The notes: a model not told the origin generated them from the sequence alone. A stretch of DNA of 38,036 bases from Chloroflexota bacterium (GCA_016191985.1 JACPVB010000195.1:1-38036), one strand, 5' to 3'; positions 8,487-17,812 are shown, numbered from the stretch's first letter. Translations and numbers: made by a program.

Positions 8487-9542
8487 TTATCCCACAACTT
8501 CAAGGTTTACGAGAGGCGCAGTGACCGTTTCGTCGTTCTCAAGTTTTACTTCCGCGGCAGGCGCGCGCAGACCGCTCGGCAGAGTGCTCAACCCGGGTTT
8601 GATGGCGATAATCGAACCGATCATTCCCATGAACGGCGGACGCCTCATCCGCACCTGCAAGCCCGGCGCGAAGGTTTCCACTTCCCTCGGCGCGGGCGGG
8701 TTCGATGAAATGGGAAGGGGAATGATCACTTCCGGCTTTGCACCGCTGTACCGGTCGAACATTTCCGCGTTTACCGTCACGTCCCGTTTGGCATTCGTGC
8801 TCAACAATTTAAATGCGGCGGAATTCATCGGCAGGGCGCCGAATCCATCCGTGATCATGATCGGGTAACGCATCTCACGCGCGGTTTGAAGCAGGGATGG
8901 AAAAATGCTGGAAAGGATCAACCCGCGCACAGGCAGGTCGGCAGCGGCTTGCAGGGTCTCCGCATCCTTCACCATGCCTCCCAAAATAATGGAACCGCGC
9001 AGGCTGATATCCAGTTTGGCGGTGGTTAGAACGCCATCCTGTTTTTCAGCGATATTAACCAGCAAACCCGAGTCGATGCGCCCGTTACCCCACACGCCCT
9101 GCACCAACGCGCCCGCTGTTTGGATCACAGCGCCGCGATTTGGCATCACTTCAATGATCGTGCCGGGAATACCGGCCCGTAATTCCATTTTGGTCTCGCC
9201 CACTTCCATCAACACCTGGCCGCCGCCCACAGCCACCACACGTCCTTCGCGCGGGGTGCGAACGGAGCGCGGGAAGAGTCCTTTGCCCACGGCAATCTCA
9301 ACGCTGGCCGCAAGCTGATCGTCCACCTTGCATTTGATCAGTCGGTCGGCGGCATTGGGAGATACGCGCAGGATGCGCGCCACATCCAAAAGAATATGTT
9401 CACGCGCCCATTTTGTTTCGGCAACCACATCGTTCGGGCTGACCTTTTGATTCGGGCGCACGAGCACAGTCCCTGAAACGGGCAAAAGCCGTTCACGCAC
9501 TATGGAAGTAAGTCCGACAATATGATTAACAGGCGCCTGCAT
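8487..9542 (-). CDS. Conserved hypothetical protein (beta-rich, barrel-sandwich-like), in the MutL-like operon
   Basis: 351 aa ORF in a tightly packed operon; VRPNQKVSPNDVVAETKW...GRVVAVGGGQVLMEVGETKMELRAGIPGTIIEVMPNRGAVIQTAGALVQGVWGNGR. Confidence 0.75.
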   Translation of the reverse strand: MQAPVNHIVGLTSIVRERLLPVSGTVLVRPNQKVSPNDVVAETKWAREHILLDVARILRVSPNAADRLIKCKVDDQLAASVEIAVGKGLFPRSVRTPREGRVVAVGGGQVLMEVGETKMELRAGIPGTIIEVMPNRGAVIQTAGALVQGVWGNGRIDSGLLVNIAEKQDGVLTTAKLDISLRGSIILGGMVKDAETLQAAADLPVRGLILSSIFPSLLQTAREMRYPIMITDGFGALPMNSAAFKLLSTNAKRDVTVNAEMFDRYSGAKPEVIIPLPISSNPPAPREVETFAPGLQVRMRRPPFMGMIGSIIAIKPGLSTLPSGLRAPAAEVKLENDETVTAPLVNLEVVG

Positions 9543-9545
9543 CTT

Positions 9546-11303
9546 CTACTCGCCTCCGAGGGTCCAATTCCATTTTTTGATCAATTCACGCCGCCGCACC
9601 GTATCGGATGGAAGTTCCAACGGGCGGCCACGCCCATCGAAGACCACGCCTAACGCCCCGCCGCTTACTGGGATGGTCCCACTGCGGCCGGGCCCAAAGC
9701 CGACATCCGCTCCGCGCAAGCCCTGGATCGTGAGCTTTCCCGTTTCTCCAATTGCCAATGGCAAAGTTTCAAGCGTGCCATACTTCAAATCCACACGCGC
9801 TTCCGCGCCGTTCTCGTAGTTCAATTTCGCTTTCAGAATCAGCGTGCCGTAACTGGCGGAAACCACCGGTGAAACAATCGTGCCCACGCTAAGGAACGCG
9901 CCGGATTCCAATACCTGCACAGGCAGGATGTTGTTTTGTGAAGCCGCCGCACCCAACAGGGGCAGCAGGTTGTTCTGGTCGAGGATGACCGTGGTCACAC
10001 CCACAGGCTGGATCGAGTCAAGGAGCAGGAGCAGGTTGTGGCCGGGGCGCGAAGCGTCGCTCAACGCGCCGCCTCCAGCGAGGATCGGCTCGAAAAGTGG
10101 AGTCAGGTTTGGTTTGATCGAGGCGATGTTCTGCGGAAAATCACGGCGCGCAGACTGCATCGCAAGGTATAGGGCCTGTCTCGCAACCGCCTGAGACATG
10201 GCCAGGTCTTCGCGGGTGGCTGCAATCGTGGAAGGGTAGAGGGATTTTTGATACAGGTAATCGCGCAGCACGCCATTGGAAATATCAAGCGATGACCAAC
10301 GCAAAATTTCTTCAAGTGTTGTGTAATTGAGCAGGCCTGGCAGGTTTTCGCCCAAACCAAATTGCGGCGAAACCTTCAGCGTGGATTTGCCGTTGAAGCC
10401 CGCGGCAATGACCGCCGCAGATGCGCCAAGGTCCACACTTAAGATTCCTTTTTTGGAACCGTATACTTTTGCGAGGAAGCGCACCATACGCCCGGTGGCA
10501 TACGCGGTGGGAAGCATGTGCCCGCCCGACCATAAGTCCAAAAGATCCACGCCTTTGATCTGCCGCTTGCGGATGTTGATGAACATGCGCGCAAGTTCAC
10601 GTTCCGCAGGATCGATATCTTCGGTTTCAAGGGATGGCCGCACATTGGGGCTGAAATGCAGGGAAGTGGCAAGCTCGCCTACCAGGGTCTTGACCTCCGC
10701 GCCCATCTTTTCGTTGCCCGCAAACAACACGGCGGGGCGTTTTTCCTGGGGCAGAAGAAAGCTGGCGAGACCGATGGGTTCAAGTAATTTTTGAATGGAA
10801 AGCGATGCGCCGCCGTCGGTGCCGCCGGTGATCAGAACGAGATCGGGCCGCAGGCGCAGGATGCTGTCTATTTGCTGGTCGGGCCTGCGCTGGTCGTTCA
10901 AGCCGATGGTATCCACAATGCGGGTATAGGTGGATTCCGTCAACCTGCGGGCGCTTTCCAGCGAGACGTCCTTGAGCAGGCCGACAACGACCGTCTTGAC
11001 AACCGGTCCTGCAGACAGGGTGACGACCAGCGCATCCACACCGGTCCCATTGGACTGGCTCGGCGTAATCAATCCGCGTGAAGCATCCAGCAGATTTTTC
11101 CCCAATATCTTTTGCAAACTCATGATGGCGTTGCGCGCGCCTTCCGCCACATCCTTGAAAGGAGCTTCCGCTGTGGTAGGCGCAGTACCGGATGCCACAA
11201 AGCGATATTCGCCTTCGATGACATCAAAAAGGACAGCGCGTGTATTCGCCGCGCCGACATCGATTGCGAGCAGGGAGTTACCGTCAACCAGTGAGGATGG
11301 CAT
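9546..11303 (-). CDS. Glutamate mutase MutL/GlmL-like ASKHA ATPase
   Basis: 585 aa; N-terminal SLLAIDVGAANTRAVLFDVIEGEYRFVASG and internal ILSVDLGASAAVIAAG phosphate motifs; VLITGGTDGGAS. Confidence 0.85.
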   Translation of the reverse strand: MPSSLVDGNSLLAIDVGAANTRAVLFDVIEGEYRFVASGTAPTTAEAPFKDVAEGARNAIMSLQKILGKNLLDASRGLITPSQSNGTGVDALVVTLSAGPVVKTVVVGLLKDVSLESARRLTESTYTRIVDTIGLNDQRRPDQQIDSILRLRPDLVLITGGTDGGASLSIQKLLEPIGLASFLLPQEKRPAVLFAGNEKMGAEVKTLVGELATSLHFSPNVRPSLETEDIDPAERELARMFINIRKRQIKGVDLLDLWSGGHMLPTAYATGRMVRFLAKVYGSKKGILSVDLGASAAVIAAGFNGKSTLKVSPQFGLGENLPGLLNYTTLEEILRWSSLDISNGVLRDYLYQKSLYPSTIAATREDLAMSQAVARQALYLAMQSARRDFPQNIASIKPNLTPLFEPILAGGGALSDASRPGHNLLLLLDSIQPVGVTTVILDQNNLLPLLGAAASQNNILPVQVLESGAFLSVGTIVSPVVSASYGTLILKAKLNYENGAEARVDLKYGTLETLPLAIGETGKLTIQGLRGADVGFGPGRSGTIPVSGGALGVVFDGRGRPLELPSDTVRRRELIKKWNWTLGGE

Positions 11304-11308
11304 GATTG

Positions 11309-11998
11309 CTAAAAATTCCCGAAGAGTTTAAAGAAGTTGATGAGGGATGAAATGCGTTCGATCAATGCGGTGAGCGCGGCGGCGTACACGCCCGCAAAGA
11401 TCGCACCCAGCGTAATGCCGATAAAGATACGTCCCACCCAGGCAATAATTTCGATCACCTTCGGACGGCGCATGGAACCGTCCGCTTTGGGGCTTGCGCC
11501 GAAGTGGAAATAAACCAGCGAGAAGATCGTCCCAGCGAGGACAATCGACCCGTTGCCTATCGCCTCCATGAAGCCGATGTTGCGTGACGCGGCAGCGTTC
11601 AGGTCGAAGAAATTAATGGTCGCTTCCACCTGGGGGATAAGCGTGCCGATGACCGCTCCAGCCAGGATCACCGCTGCGCCTGCGCCGACCAAAAAGGCCA
11701 TCGTCATGCGCGCAACGCCAGACAGGCGTGACGAGGCTTTCATGAAAATAAACAGCACACCGAGCAATGGGACGGCTGCAAATATCTTTTCGTTAAGCGA
11801 ACCGAACCAGAGTGGGTACCCCAAACGTGGGATGAGCACCTGCCAAACCGCAATTGCGGCCACATATCCCGCAGACACCCCAACGAAAAGGTAAACCGCA
11901 ATTCGGAAGAGGGGGTTATCCCCTATCAGGTAACTGAAGATAAGGATGGTAAATATAAAGCTGATAACGCCGATGATCAGGTCGGGAGAAAAGGTCAT
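11309..11998 (-). CDS. Multi-pass membrane protein, in the MutL-like operon
   Basis: 229 aa, several TM helices; packed 1-6 bp from its neighbours. Confidence 0.75.
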   Translation of the reverse strand: MTFSPDLIIGVISFIFTILIFSYLIGDNPLFRIAVYLFVGVSAGYVAAIAVWQVLIPRLGYPLWFGSLNEKIFAAVPLLGVLFIFMKASSRLSGVARMTMAFLVGAGAAVILAGAVIGTLIPQVEATINFFDLNAAASRNIGFMEAIGNGSIVLAGTIFSLVYFHFGASPKADGSMRRPKVIEIIAWVGRIFIGITLGAIFAGVYAAALTALIERISSLINFFKLFGNF

Positions 11999-11999
11999 T

Positions 12000-14567
12000 C
12001 TATTTTGCCTCCCTTGCTGAGGCGCGGTCTCGCAGGCCCAGGGCTAAATTCCATAAACCACCGCCCAACACCAACGACATGGCAAGCAACATGCCGAGGC
12101 TGTAGGCATCCCAATAATTTCGCGCAGTGCCGGGACGCCCGGCGTTGTTCTGCTCGAACACTGCCCCGCCATATAAACCCGCCACCATGCCGCTGACCTG
12201 CTGCGAGTCGTAATATGGCTGGATCATGGGCGCGGCTTGTGCGCTGGTAATCACCACAAATGGAATATTGCCGCGCGCCGACTCAGTCTGTTCGATCCAC
12301 ACGCGGGCAGATTCAGCGTTATCTGTAATCAAAACCAAAGCCGCAAATTGCGAAAGCGAAGATACGCCCTCCAGCGAAGCAGAAGCCCAGGCCGGTTGCA
12401 GGGACATATCCAGCGGGCTGATGATATGCGGGTTTTGCGCAAAAGCATGAATGCCCAACTGTCCGCCGGGCAGGTAGCCCAGATTCAGGTAGGAGAATCC
12501 GCTATTTTTGTAATGCTCAGCCAAAGGTCCAGAAACGAAGCGCTCTGCCAGAATTGCACCTGTTTCGTTGGTGGAAATAAAAGTCAAACGTGGATGGCTA
12601 TAAAAGATCATTTGGTCAAAGAACGGAGCGGCGGCGGCTTCTATTTCACCAACGCGGGAGGCTTCGTAATCGACAGCCACCAGCACCGCCCCATCCGCCG
12701 GTATGGCGCGAGCCACATCCACGGCACCGCCGACTTCACGCGGAACACCCACAGGCATGGAAAAGATCGGTGCAGGCAGCAGCAAAGCAGCGATGACGAC
12801 CACAAAAACCATAAAGAAAAGGAACCAGCGTAAACCGCGCGAACCCCTCAGCGTGGAAAAGGAAGCGATTGGAACAGGGGCAGTTTCAGCCGCGAGGATT
12901 TGCTCCAGTAATTCGGCATGAGCCAATTGCTCGTCACTGGTTTGCAATCGGATCGAATAAGGCTTGGGCTTGCTGGTGGGTGAATAGCCCGGCACCGCCG
13001 GCAGCACGCCTTGCAAACCCGCCAGCGCCCCGCGAGACTCCAGGGTTTGGTCGCTGCTGACAAATGACGATGATAATGAGGGCAACGGCTCGTCCACCGG
13101 GCGCATGGCCTGCACCCACGATGGCAATTCGCCCGGAGCGATCGCATCGGTATTTGTGATCGGCGTCGGGCTGGAGGATGCGGGCAGATCCATTGCATTC
13201 GAAAGCCAGTCCGGCATTTCCGTGAACAGCTCATCCGTGGTCTCGCCTTTCGCTTCTTCTACAAAAGCTGGCGGTACCTCAAACGGCGTCTCTTTTTCAG
13301 GCGCGGGCGTCTCTGCGGTTGTGAAAGTGTTGAGCCAATCCGGCGAATCAAACGAAGCATCAGCCGGTTCAGCTTCAGCCGCTGTTTTTTCCTCGGGCTG
13401 TTCAAAAATGGATGCCTGCGGCGCGGCGGCTTTCAACCAATCAGGCAAGCCGGCAAGCGCATCCTCGTCTTTTGCGGGTAAATTTTCTTCTTCCTGCGCG
13501 GCTGGCAAAGGAATCGTCTCTTCATTGCCAGACAACCAGGCAGGCAGTTCGCCAGTACCTGAATCTTCGGCTTCCTTTTTCAACCATTTCGGAGTCGTAT
13601 CTTGAAGTGGCTTGGCGGCGCTTTCACCCTGATCGTTCAACCAGGCGGGCAATTCATCTTTGGAGGAAGGATCAAACGCCTCCACCTCACTCGAAGCTGG
13701 TCCTGTAAAAGCGGCAGAGTCGGTGCTTTGGTTTTTATCTTCCATACCTCGCAGCCAGTCCGGGGTGTCTTTGAGTTCATCCGCAGGTGAGTCCGCCGCT
13801 ATTTGGCGCAACCAATCCGGTGATTCGGATGCCTCCGGTGGGAACGCATTCGATGAACTATCGAAGGACGGGGGCTGTGCTTTTTTGGCATCATCTTCCG
13901 CAGCCATGCGGCGCAGCCAATCTGGCGTATCGTCGGCGGCGGATGTGGAAAAAATATCGTCAACCGCGGGCGTTTCGGCAGCCTTTTCCGTAGGCTTGGA
14001 ATCATCCGCATCACGGAACCATTCGGTCAGTTCATCTTTTTCATCGGCTTGTGATCCGGTTGGAGTCAAACTTGCCAGCCAAGAGGGAGTCTCCGCGTCA
14101 CCCGCAGTTTCCTCCTGGGCAAAGTCGGCCTTATCTCCTAATTCAACCCAGCGCACCTCGGATGATTCTGATGTGGATTTTTTGGGTTTGGGCGCCGCGC
14201 CAGTGATACTGGCCAGCCAGTCCGGCGTTTCATCTTCATCGCCATCGGCAGCCTGGGACCGCAAACCAGCCAAAAGGTCTTCTGTGTGAGATGCAGGCTG
14301 GGTCTGCCCGGGTTTTTGTGAGGCCTGTTGCCCTTCCTGTTGTTCGGTATTTCGCGCCGAGTCGCGCGCATCCCTTAGCCATTGCGGCAGGATCGGCTCG
14401 AGTTCAGCGGTATTTTTTTTGGTTGGAATCTGGCCGGGTTTAATGGGCGCATCCACACCCTTGAGAGGCCCGCTGCCCGGTTGCAGGCGAGACTGGCAAT
14501 GCTGGCAAAATTCCTGGTTCGCCGGATTGCTTTCACCGCAAACGGGGCATTTGATAATCTCCGCCAT
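12000..14567 (-). CDS. Zinc-ribbon protein with 14 PxWL-like repeats in an acidic linker plus C-terminal two-TM region
   Basis: N-terminal CPVCGESNPANQEFCQHCQ; repeated LPQWL/TPDWL/SPDWL/LPAWL motifs over about 430 aa; TM helix WFLFFMVFVVVIAALLLP; C-terminal TM. Confidence 0.85.
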   Translation of the reverse strand: MAEIIKCPVCGESNPANQEFCQHCQSRLQPGSGPLKGVDAPIKPGQIPTKKNTAELEPILPQWLRDARDSARNTEQQEGQQASQKPGQTQPASHTEDLLAGLRSQAADGDEDETPDWLASITGAAPKPKKSTSESSEVRWVELGDKADFAQEETAGDAETPSWLASLTPTGSQADEKDELTEWFRDADDSKPTEKAAETPAVDDIFSTSAADDTPDWLRRMAAEDDAKKAQPPSFDSSSNAFPPEASESPDWLRQIAADSPADELKDTPDWLRGMEDKNQSTDSAAFTGPASSEVEAFDPSSKDELPAWLNDQGESAAKPLQDTTPKWLKKEAEDSGTGELPAWLSGNEETIPLPAAQEEENLPAKDEDALAGLPDWLKAAAPQASIFEQPEEKTAAEAEPADASFDSPDWLNTFTTAETPAPEKETPFEVPPAFVEEAKGETTDELFTEMPDWLSNAMDLPASSSPTPITNTDAIAPGELPSWVQAMRPVDEPLPSLSSSFVSSDQTLESRGALAGLQGVLPAVPGYSPTSKPKPYSIRLQTSDEQLAHAELLEQILAAETAPVPIASFSTLRGSRGLRWFLFFMVFVVVIAALLLPAPIFSMPVGVPREVGGAVDVARAIPADGAVLVAVDYEASRVGEIEAAAAPFFDQMIFYSHPRLTFISTNETGAILAERFVSGPLAEHYKNSGFSYLNLGYLPGGQLGIHAFAQNPHIISPLDMSLQPAWASASLEGVSSLSQFAALVLITDNAESARVWIEQTESARGNIPFVVITSAQAAPMIQPYYDSQQVSGMVAGLYGGAVFEQNNAGRPGTARNYWDAYSLGMLLAMSLVLGGGLWNLALGLRDRASAREAK

Positions 14568-15178
14568 TATTGCCCCCCGTACGGACGGTCTACGCCGAAC
14601 AGTACACGTATGCCGGTGGTCAATGTGCCAAGCGCCACGCCGATCAAAATTCCGCGCGCGCCACCGAGGGCGAGGATCTGGCTAACCCAGGGACGGATCA
14701 ACGTGCCGATCAAAGGAATATCACCGGACCGCATCGTAGCAGAACCAAGGAAAAGCAGGGCTGCTGTCACCAAAAAGACGATGCCCATCATGTCTGTGCG
14801 ACGGCGCAGGAGGCGGATGGCCGCATACAGCAGGGAGATGGTCAGCACACCCATCAACGCGGCTTCGGCCGGGATGATGATGCCGCTCAACACAATTTGC
14901 ATTGCAGAATGCTGGGGGCGTAGGAGAATGCCGATAGTAAACGTGGCAACCAACCCGATGACAAGAAGCGCGCTGTAGGTGCTCCCTTTTTCACCACGGC
15001 GAATTTTATCTGTATGGACTGAAATCAAATTAAATATCCCCACCAGTGCGGCAGCCCCCGCAAGGATGATGGCCCAATTCAACAAAAGGGTTTGCACATC
15101 CGCCAGGGCCGGGAAGAAATAACCGCCTAATATCAAAACGCCAGTTGTAATGGCAATGAACGCAGTAATGACTCGCAT
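14567..15178 (-). CDS. Multi-pass membrane protein, in the MutL-like operon
   Basis: 203 aa, about 6 hydrophobic segments; start and stop overlap its neighbours. Confidence 0.75.
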   Translation of the reverse strand: MRVITAFIAITTGVLILGGYFFPALADVQTLLLNWAIILAGAAALVGIFNLISVHTDKIRRGEKGSTYSALLVIGLVATFTIGILLRPQHSAMQIVLSGIIIPAEAALMGVLTISLLYAAIRLLRRRTDMMGIVFLVTAALLFLGSATMRSGDIPLIGTLIRPWVSQILALGGARGILIGVALGTLTTGIRVLFGVDRPYGGQ

Positions 15179-15909
15179 TAGATGACCCCGAAAAATTTCG
15201 CCGCCGCGCCGACTAGGAGGGCGAGGATAATCAGCCAGCGCAAAATATCCTGTACAGTCAGGCTGGCGATGTGTGTTGCACCCGCGCCGAGATAGGCGCC
15301 AGCGGCAAACAATTCCTCACCGATCAATGCATCCTGAGTGTTTGCAAAAAGAACAGCCTGCCCGCTAAGGTTATCGCTTGCGCCAATCATGGTTACGCTT
15401 TCACGGTCTGAGGCATCGGCAAGCAGGGCCGCTTCAGGACCAAAATGCCCGAGCATGACGTTCGTGGAAACTTTCTCGTTTTGCGCAATGTGCATTGCAC
15501 CGGCCGCAAACCCAAAGGGACTTAACCCGGTAATGCGGCCTGCAGTTGGGACATACAATTCACTTACGCCGGCAGCTTGATACCCAGCCTGCAAGGTATC
15601 CTGTGTAAGCAGGCCAAGCACAGGGTCACCGGAAGAGGCAACTACGGGCATGTCACTGACGGATGTTTTTTCCGCAATGATCCGCAGGGTTGCCAACCCA
15701 GCCAGCGCCGAGCCTCCGCGCGCATCCAGCAGGCTCCCGCGCCCAAGTGAAATATGCAGGCGGGTGCCGTCTTCCACACTTAGTCCTAACATGCGGTATA
15801 GGCGGGTTAGGGCGGGGATGTCACGCAGCCTGGCGGGGGAATTTCTTTTCCATAAAGTAATCCCCAGCAAAAGTGCGGCGGTAAAGACAATCACCAACAA
15901 GGCGGTCAT
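15178..15909 (-). CDS. Membrane-anchored conserved hypothetical protein (possibly DUF6754)
   Basis: 243 aa; RLHISLGRGSLLDARGGSALAGLATLRIIAEKTSVSDMPVVASSGDPVLGLLTQDTLQAGYQAAG; N- and C-terminal TMs. The DUF number is from memory. Confidence 0.6.
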   Translation of the reverse strand: MTALLVIVFTAALLLGITLWKRNSPARLRDIPALTRLYRMLGLSVEDGTRLHISLGRGSLLDARGGSALAGLATLRIIAEKTSVSDMPVVASSGDPVLGLLTQDTLQAGYQAAGVSELYVPTAGRITGLSPFGFAAGAMHIAQNEKVSTNVMLGHFGPEAALLADASDRESVTMIGASDNLSGQAVLFANTQDALIGEELFAAGAYLGAGATHIASLTVQDILRWLIILALLVGAAAKFFGVI

Positions 15910-16151
15910 TGGCCTGCTCCCTCGTGCTCCAGGAAGAATGCAAATGCACGCGCTTCTGTTTCCTCTTCAAGTGTTTCCGCAAGCGCGATCAATTGATCGC
16001 TTTTTACAAAACCGCCGCTAAAATAAATCGCCTGCGCTCCAAGCAAGGCAAGAGGACTTCCTGCTTCAAGGAACGAGGCGACCAGATTGTGAAGTTGATA
16101 TCGGCGCAAGGACTCAGCCCAGCGCGGCCAAAATTCGCGCGGTGACTTCAT
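15906..16151 (-). CDS. Small hypothetical protein, first gene of the MutL-like operon
   Basis: 81 aa; 4-bp overlap with the next gene; short distance to a promoter-like sequence. Confidence 0.6.
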   Translation of the reverse strand: MKSPREFWPRWAESLRRYQLHNLVASFLEAGSPLALLGAQAIYFSGGFVKSDQLIALAETLEEETEARAFAFFLEHEGAGQ

Positions 16152-16161
16152 AGTTAATGCG

Positions 16162-16170
16162 AGTATAGCA
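16162..16170 (-). promoter_or_regulatory. Putative extended -10 TGC-TATACT for the 8487-16151 operon
   Basis: Minus strand ATTATGCTATACTCGC, 10 bp upstream of the ATG at 16151. Confidence 0.45.
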
Positions 16171-16241
16171 TAATTTCATGGCCGACCCGCATGGCCTTTA
16201 TGGGAGAAAGATTACAGTTATATAAAATTTTAAACCATCAA

Positions 16242-17489
16242 TCAGGGCGCAATGGTTGTACCGGATAATATCTCCGCATCCTTTGGGATGACAACGATGC
16301 CATCGCGAACATACCAGTTTACATTTTCCATATCCGTGTTGCGCGGGAAGGGGCGGATGGTGACATTACTTCCAATGCGCGCATTTTTATCGAGGATCGC
16401 GCCTTCGATGTAACAATTCGCGCCAATGCCAATGGGCAGGCCTTCGCGGTCGCGTTCATAATAATCCGACCCCATCACAATGCTGTCCTTGATCACACAT
16501 CCCGCTGCAATCTGGCTGCGAATGCCGATAATGGAATGAGTAATCTCGGATTTGAGAATGCGACTCCCTTCCGCAAGTAGAACATTTTGCAGCCTGCTAT
16601 CCTCCACAATGGAGCCAGGCAGGAAGCGTGTATCGGTATAGATGGGAAGTTTTGCATCGTAAAAATTAAAGGGTGTTTCAGGAGTGGTCAGCGCAAGGTT
16701 GGTCTCGTAGAACGAGCGGATCGTCCCAATGTCCTGCCAGTATCCATCGAAATCGAAACCAAAGACAGCATGCGAGGTGATTGCCTGTGGGATGATGTCA
16801 CCGCCGAAATCATCGTGGTTGGGGAAGTTCGTCAATAAATCCACCAGCACTTTTGTGTTGAACATGTAAATGCCCATGGAGCCGAGGAACGGTCTCAGCG
16901 GGTCGTCACGGCTGACAAATTTCTTCTGGATTTCCGGGTCTTTGGGCTTTTCCACAAAGGAGGAAATACGTCCGCCTTCTTCGCGTTTTAAGATGCCAAA
17001 ACGCGTCACCTCTTCTTTTGAGACCGGTTGCACCGCCACGGTGATATCCGCCTTATTTTCCCAATGATATTCGGCCATTGCCTTGTAATCCATGCGGTAC
17101 AAATGATCGCCTGCGAGGATCAGGATGTGCTTTGCCCCGGCAGCCTGGATTTCAAGCATTTGTTTGCGGACCGCGTCGGCTGTGCCCTGGTACCAGTCCG
17201 CGCTCTCAAGGGTCTGCTCGGCGGCCCAGATCTGCACCCAGCCCTGGTGAAAGGCGTCAAAATTATAGGTGCGCGTAATGTGGCGATGCAATGACACGGA
17301 ATTGAACTGCGTCAGGATCGCGATACGATAAATCTCTGAATTGATGCAATTGCTGATGGGAATATCAATGAGGCGGTATTTGCCCGCAATCGGCACGGCC
17401 GGTTTGGAGCGCATTTGGGTCAGTGGATACAGGCGCGCCCCGCGCCCTCCACCCAAGATCACCGCCAGGACATCGTTCAATGAGGGCAT
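16242..17489 (-). CDS. glgC: Glucose-1-phosphate adenylyltransferase
   Basis: VLAVILGGGRGARLYPLTQMRSKPAVPIAGKYRLIDIPISNCINSEI...QGTADAVRKQ...ILAGDHLYRMDY: canonical GlgC motifs. Confidence 0.96.
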   Translation of the reverse strand: MPSLNDVLAVILGGGRGARLYPLTQMRSKPAVPIAGKYRLIDIPISNCINSEIYRIAILTQFNSVSLHRHITRTYNFDAFHQGWVQIWAAEQTLESADWYQGTADAVRKQMLEIQAAGAKHILILAGDHLYRMDYKAMAEYHWENKADITVAVQPVSKEEVTRFGILKREEGGRISSFVEKPKDPEIQKKFVSRDDPLRPFLGSMGIYMFNTKVLVDLLTNFPNHDDFGGDIIPQAITSHAVFGFDFDGYWQDIGTIRSFYETNLALTTPETPFNFYDAKLPIYTDTRFLPGSIVEDSRLQNVLLAEGSRILKSEITHSIIGIRSQIAAGCVIKDSIVMGSDYYERDREGLPIGIGANCYIEGAILDKNARIGSNVTIRPFPRNTDMENVNWYVRDGIVVIPKDAEILSGTTIAP

Positions 17490-17537
17490 AATGGGCCTCC
17501 TGGAATTTTCTTCGCCCGTACAGCAAGCGAGATGGCA

Positions 17538-17642
17538 CTATTTTACACCCATCATCTTACGAATGCGATGAATTACGTACACAATCGGATATGCCAGCAG
17601 GACCATGATATCAATAACGGCAAAAAGCAGGTATAGTTTCAT
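17538..17642 (-). CDS. Candidate 34-aa single-TM microprotein upstream of glgC
   Basis: Manual translation MKLYLLFAVIDIMVLLAYPIVYVIHRIRKMMGVK*; GGAG upstream; lies downstream of a strong promoter. Below the length cutoff of the ORF track. Confidence 0.45.
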   Translation of the reverse strand: MKLYLLFAVIDIMVLLAYPIVYVIHRIRKMMGVK

Positions 17643-17723
17643 ACGCGTTGGTTCTCCGGAAGAAAGCGTAAAGACTCGTCTTAGGAGGGTTTACGTTTTT
17701 TCACGTTTTGAGTTTCCATTTTG

Positions 17724-17752
17724 ATTGTACAGTTCAAAAAATTCGATGTCAA
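17724..17752 (-). promoter_or_regulatory. Sigma70-type promoter TTGACA-N17-TACAAT
   Basis: Minus strand TTGACA TCGAATTTTTTGAACTG TACAAT, reading toward the microprotein and glgC. Confidence 0.75.
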
Positions 17753-17774
17753 CGCCAGCGATTCAGGGTCATAT

Positions 17775-17812
17775 AAAACTCAAACGCCCTCTCGAATTGG
17801 AGGACGTTTGAG
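17775..17812 (-). terminator. Rho-independent terminator of tRNA-Leu
   Basis: Minus strand CTCAAACGTCCTC-caattcga-GAGGGCGTTTGAGTTTT; 13-bp stem with one G-T wobble. Confidence 0.75.

Noticed and set aside
12237-12833. 198-aa plus-strand ORF and other plus-strand ORFs over 12005-14978
   Set aside because: Antisense to the 855-aa PxWL-repeat protein and its neighbour. The Ser-rich ORF at 13660-14289 mirrors the acidic repeat codons.
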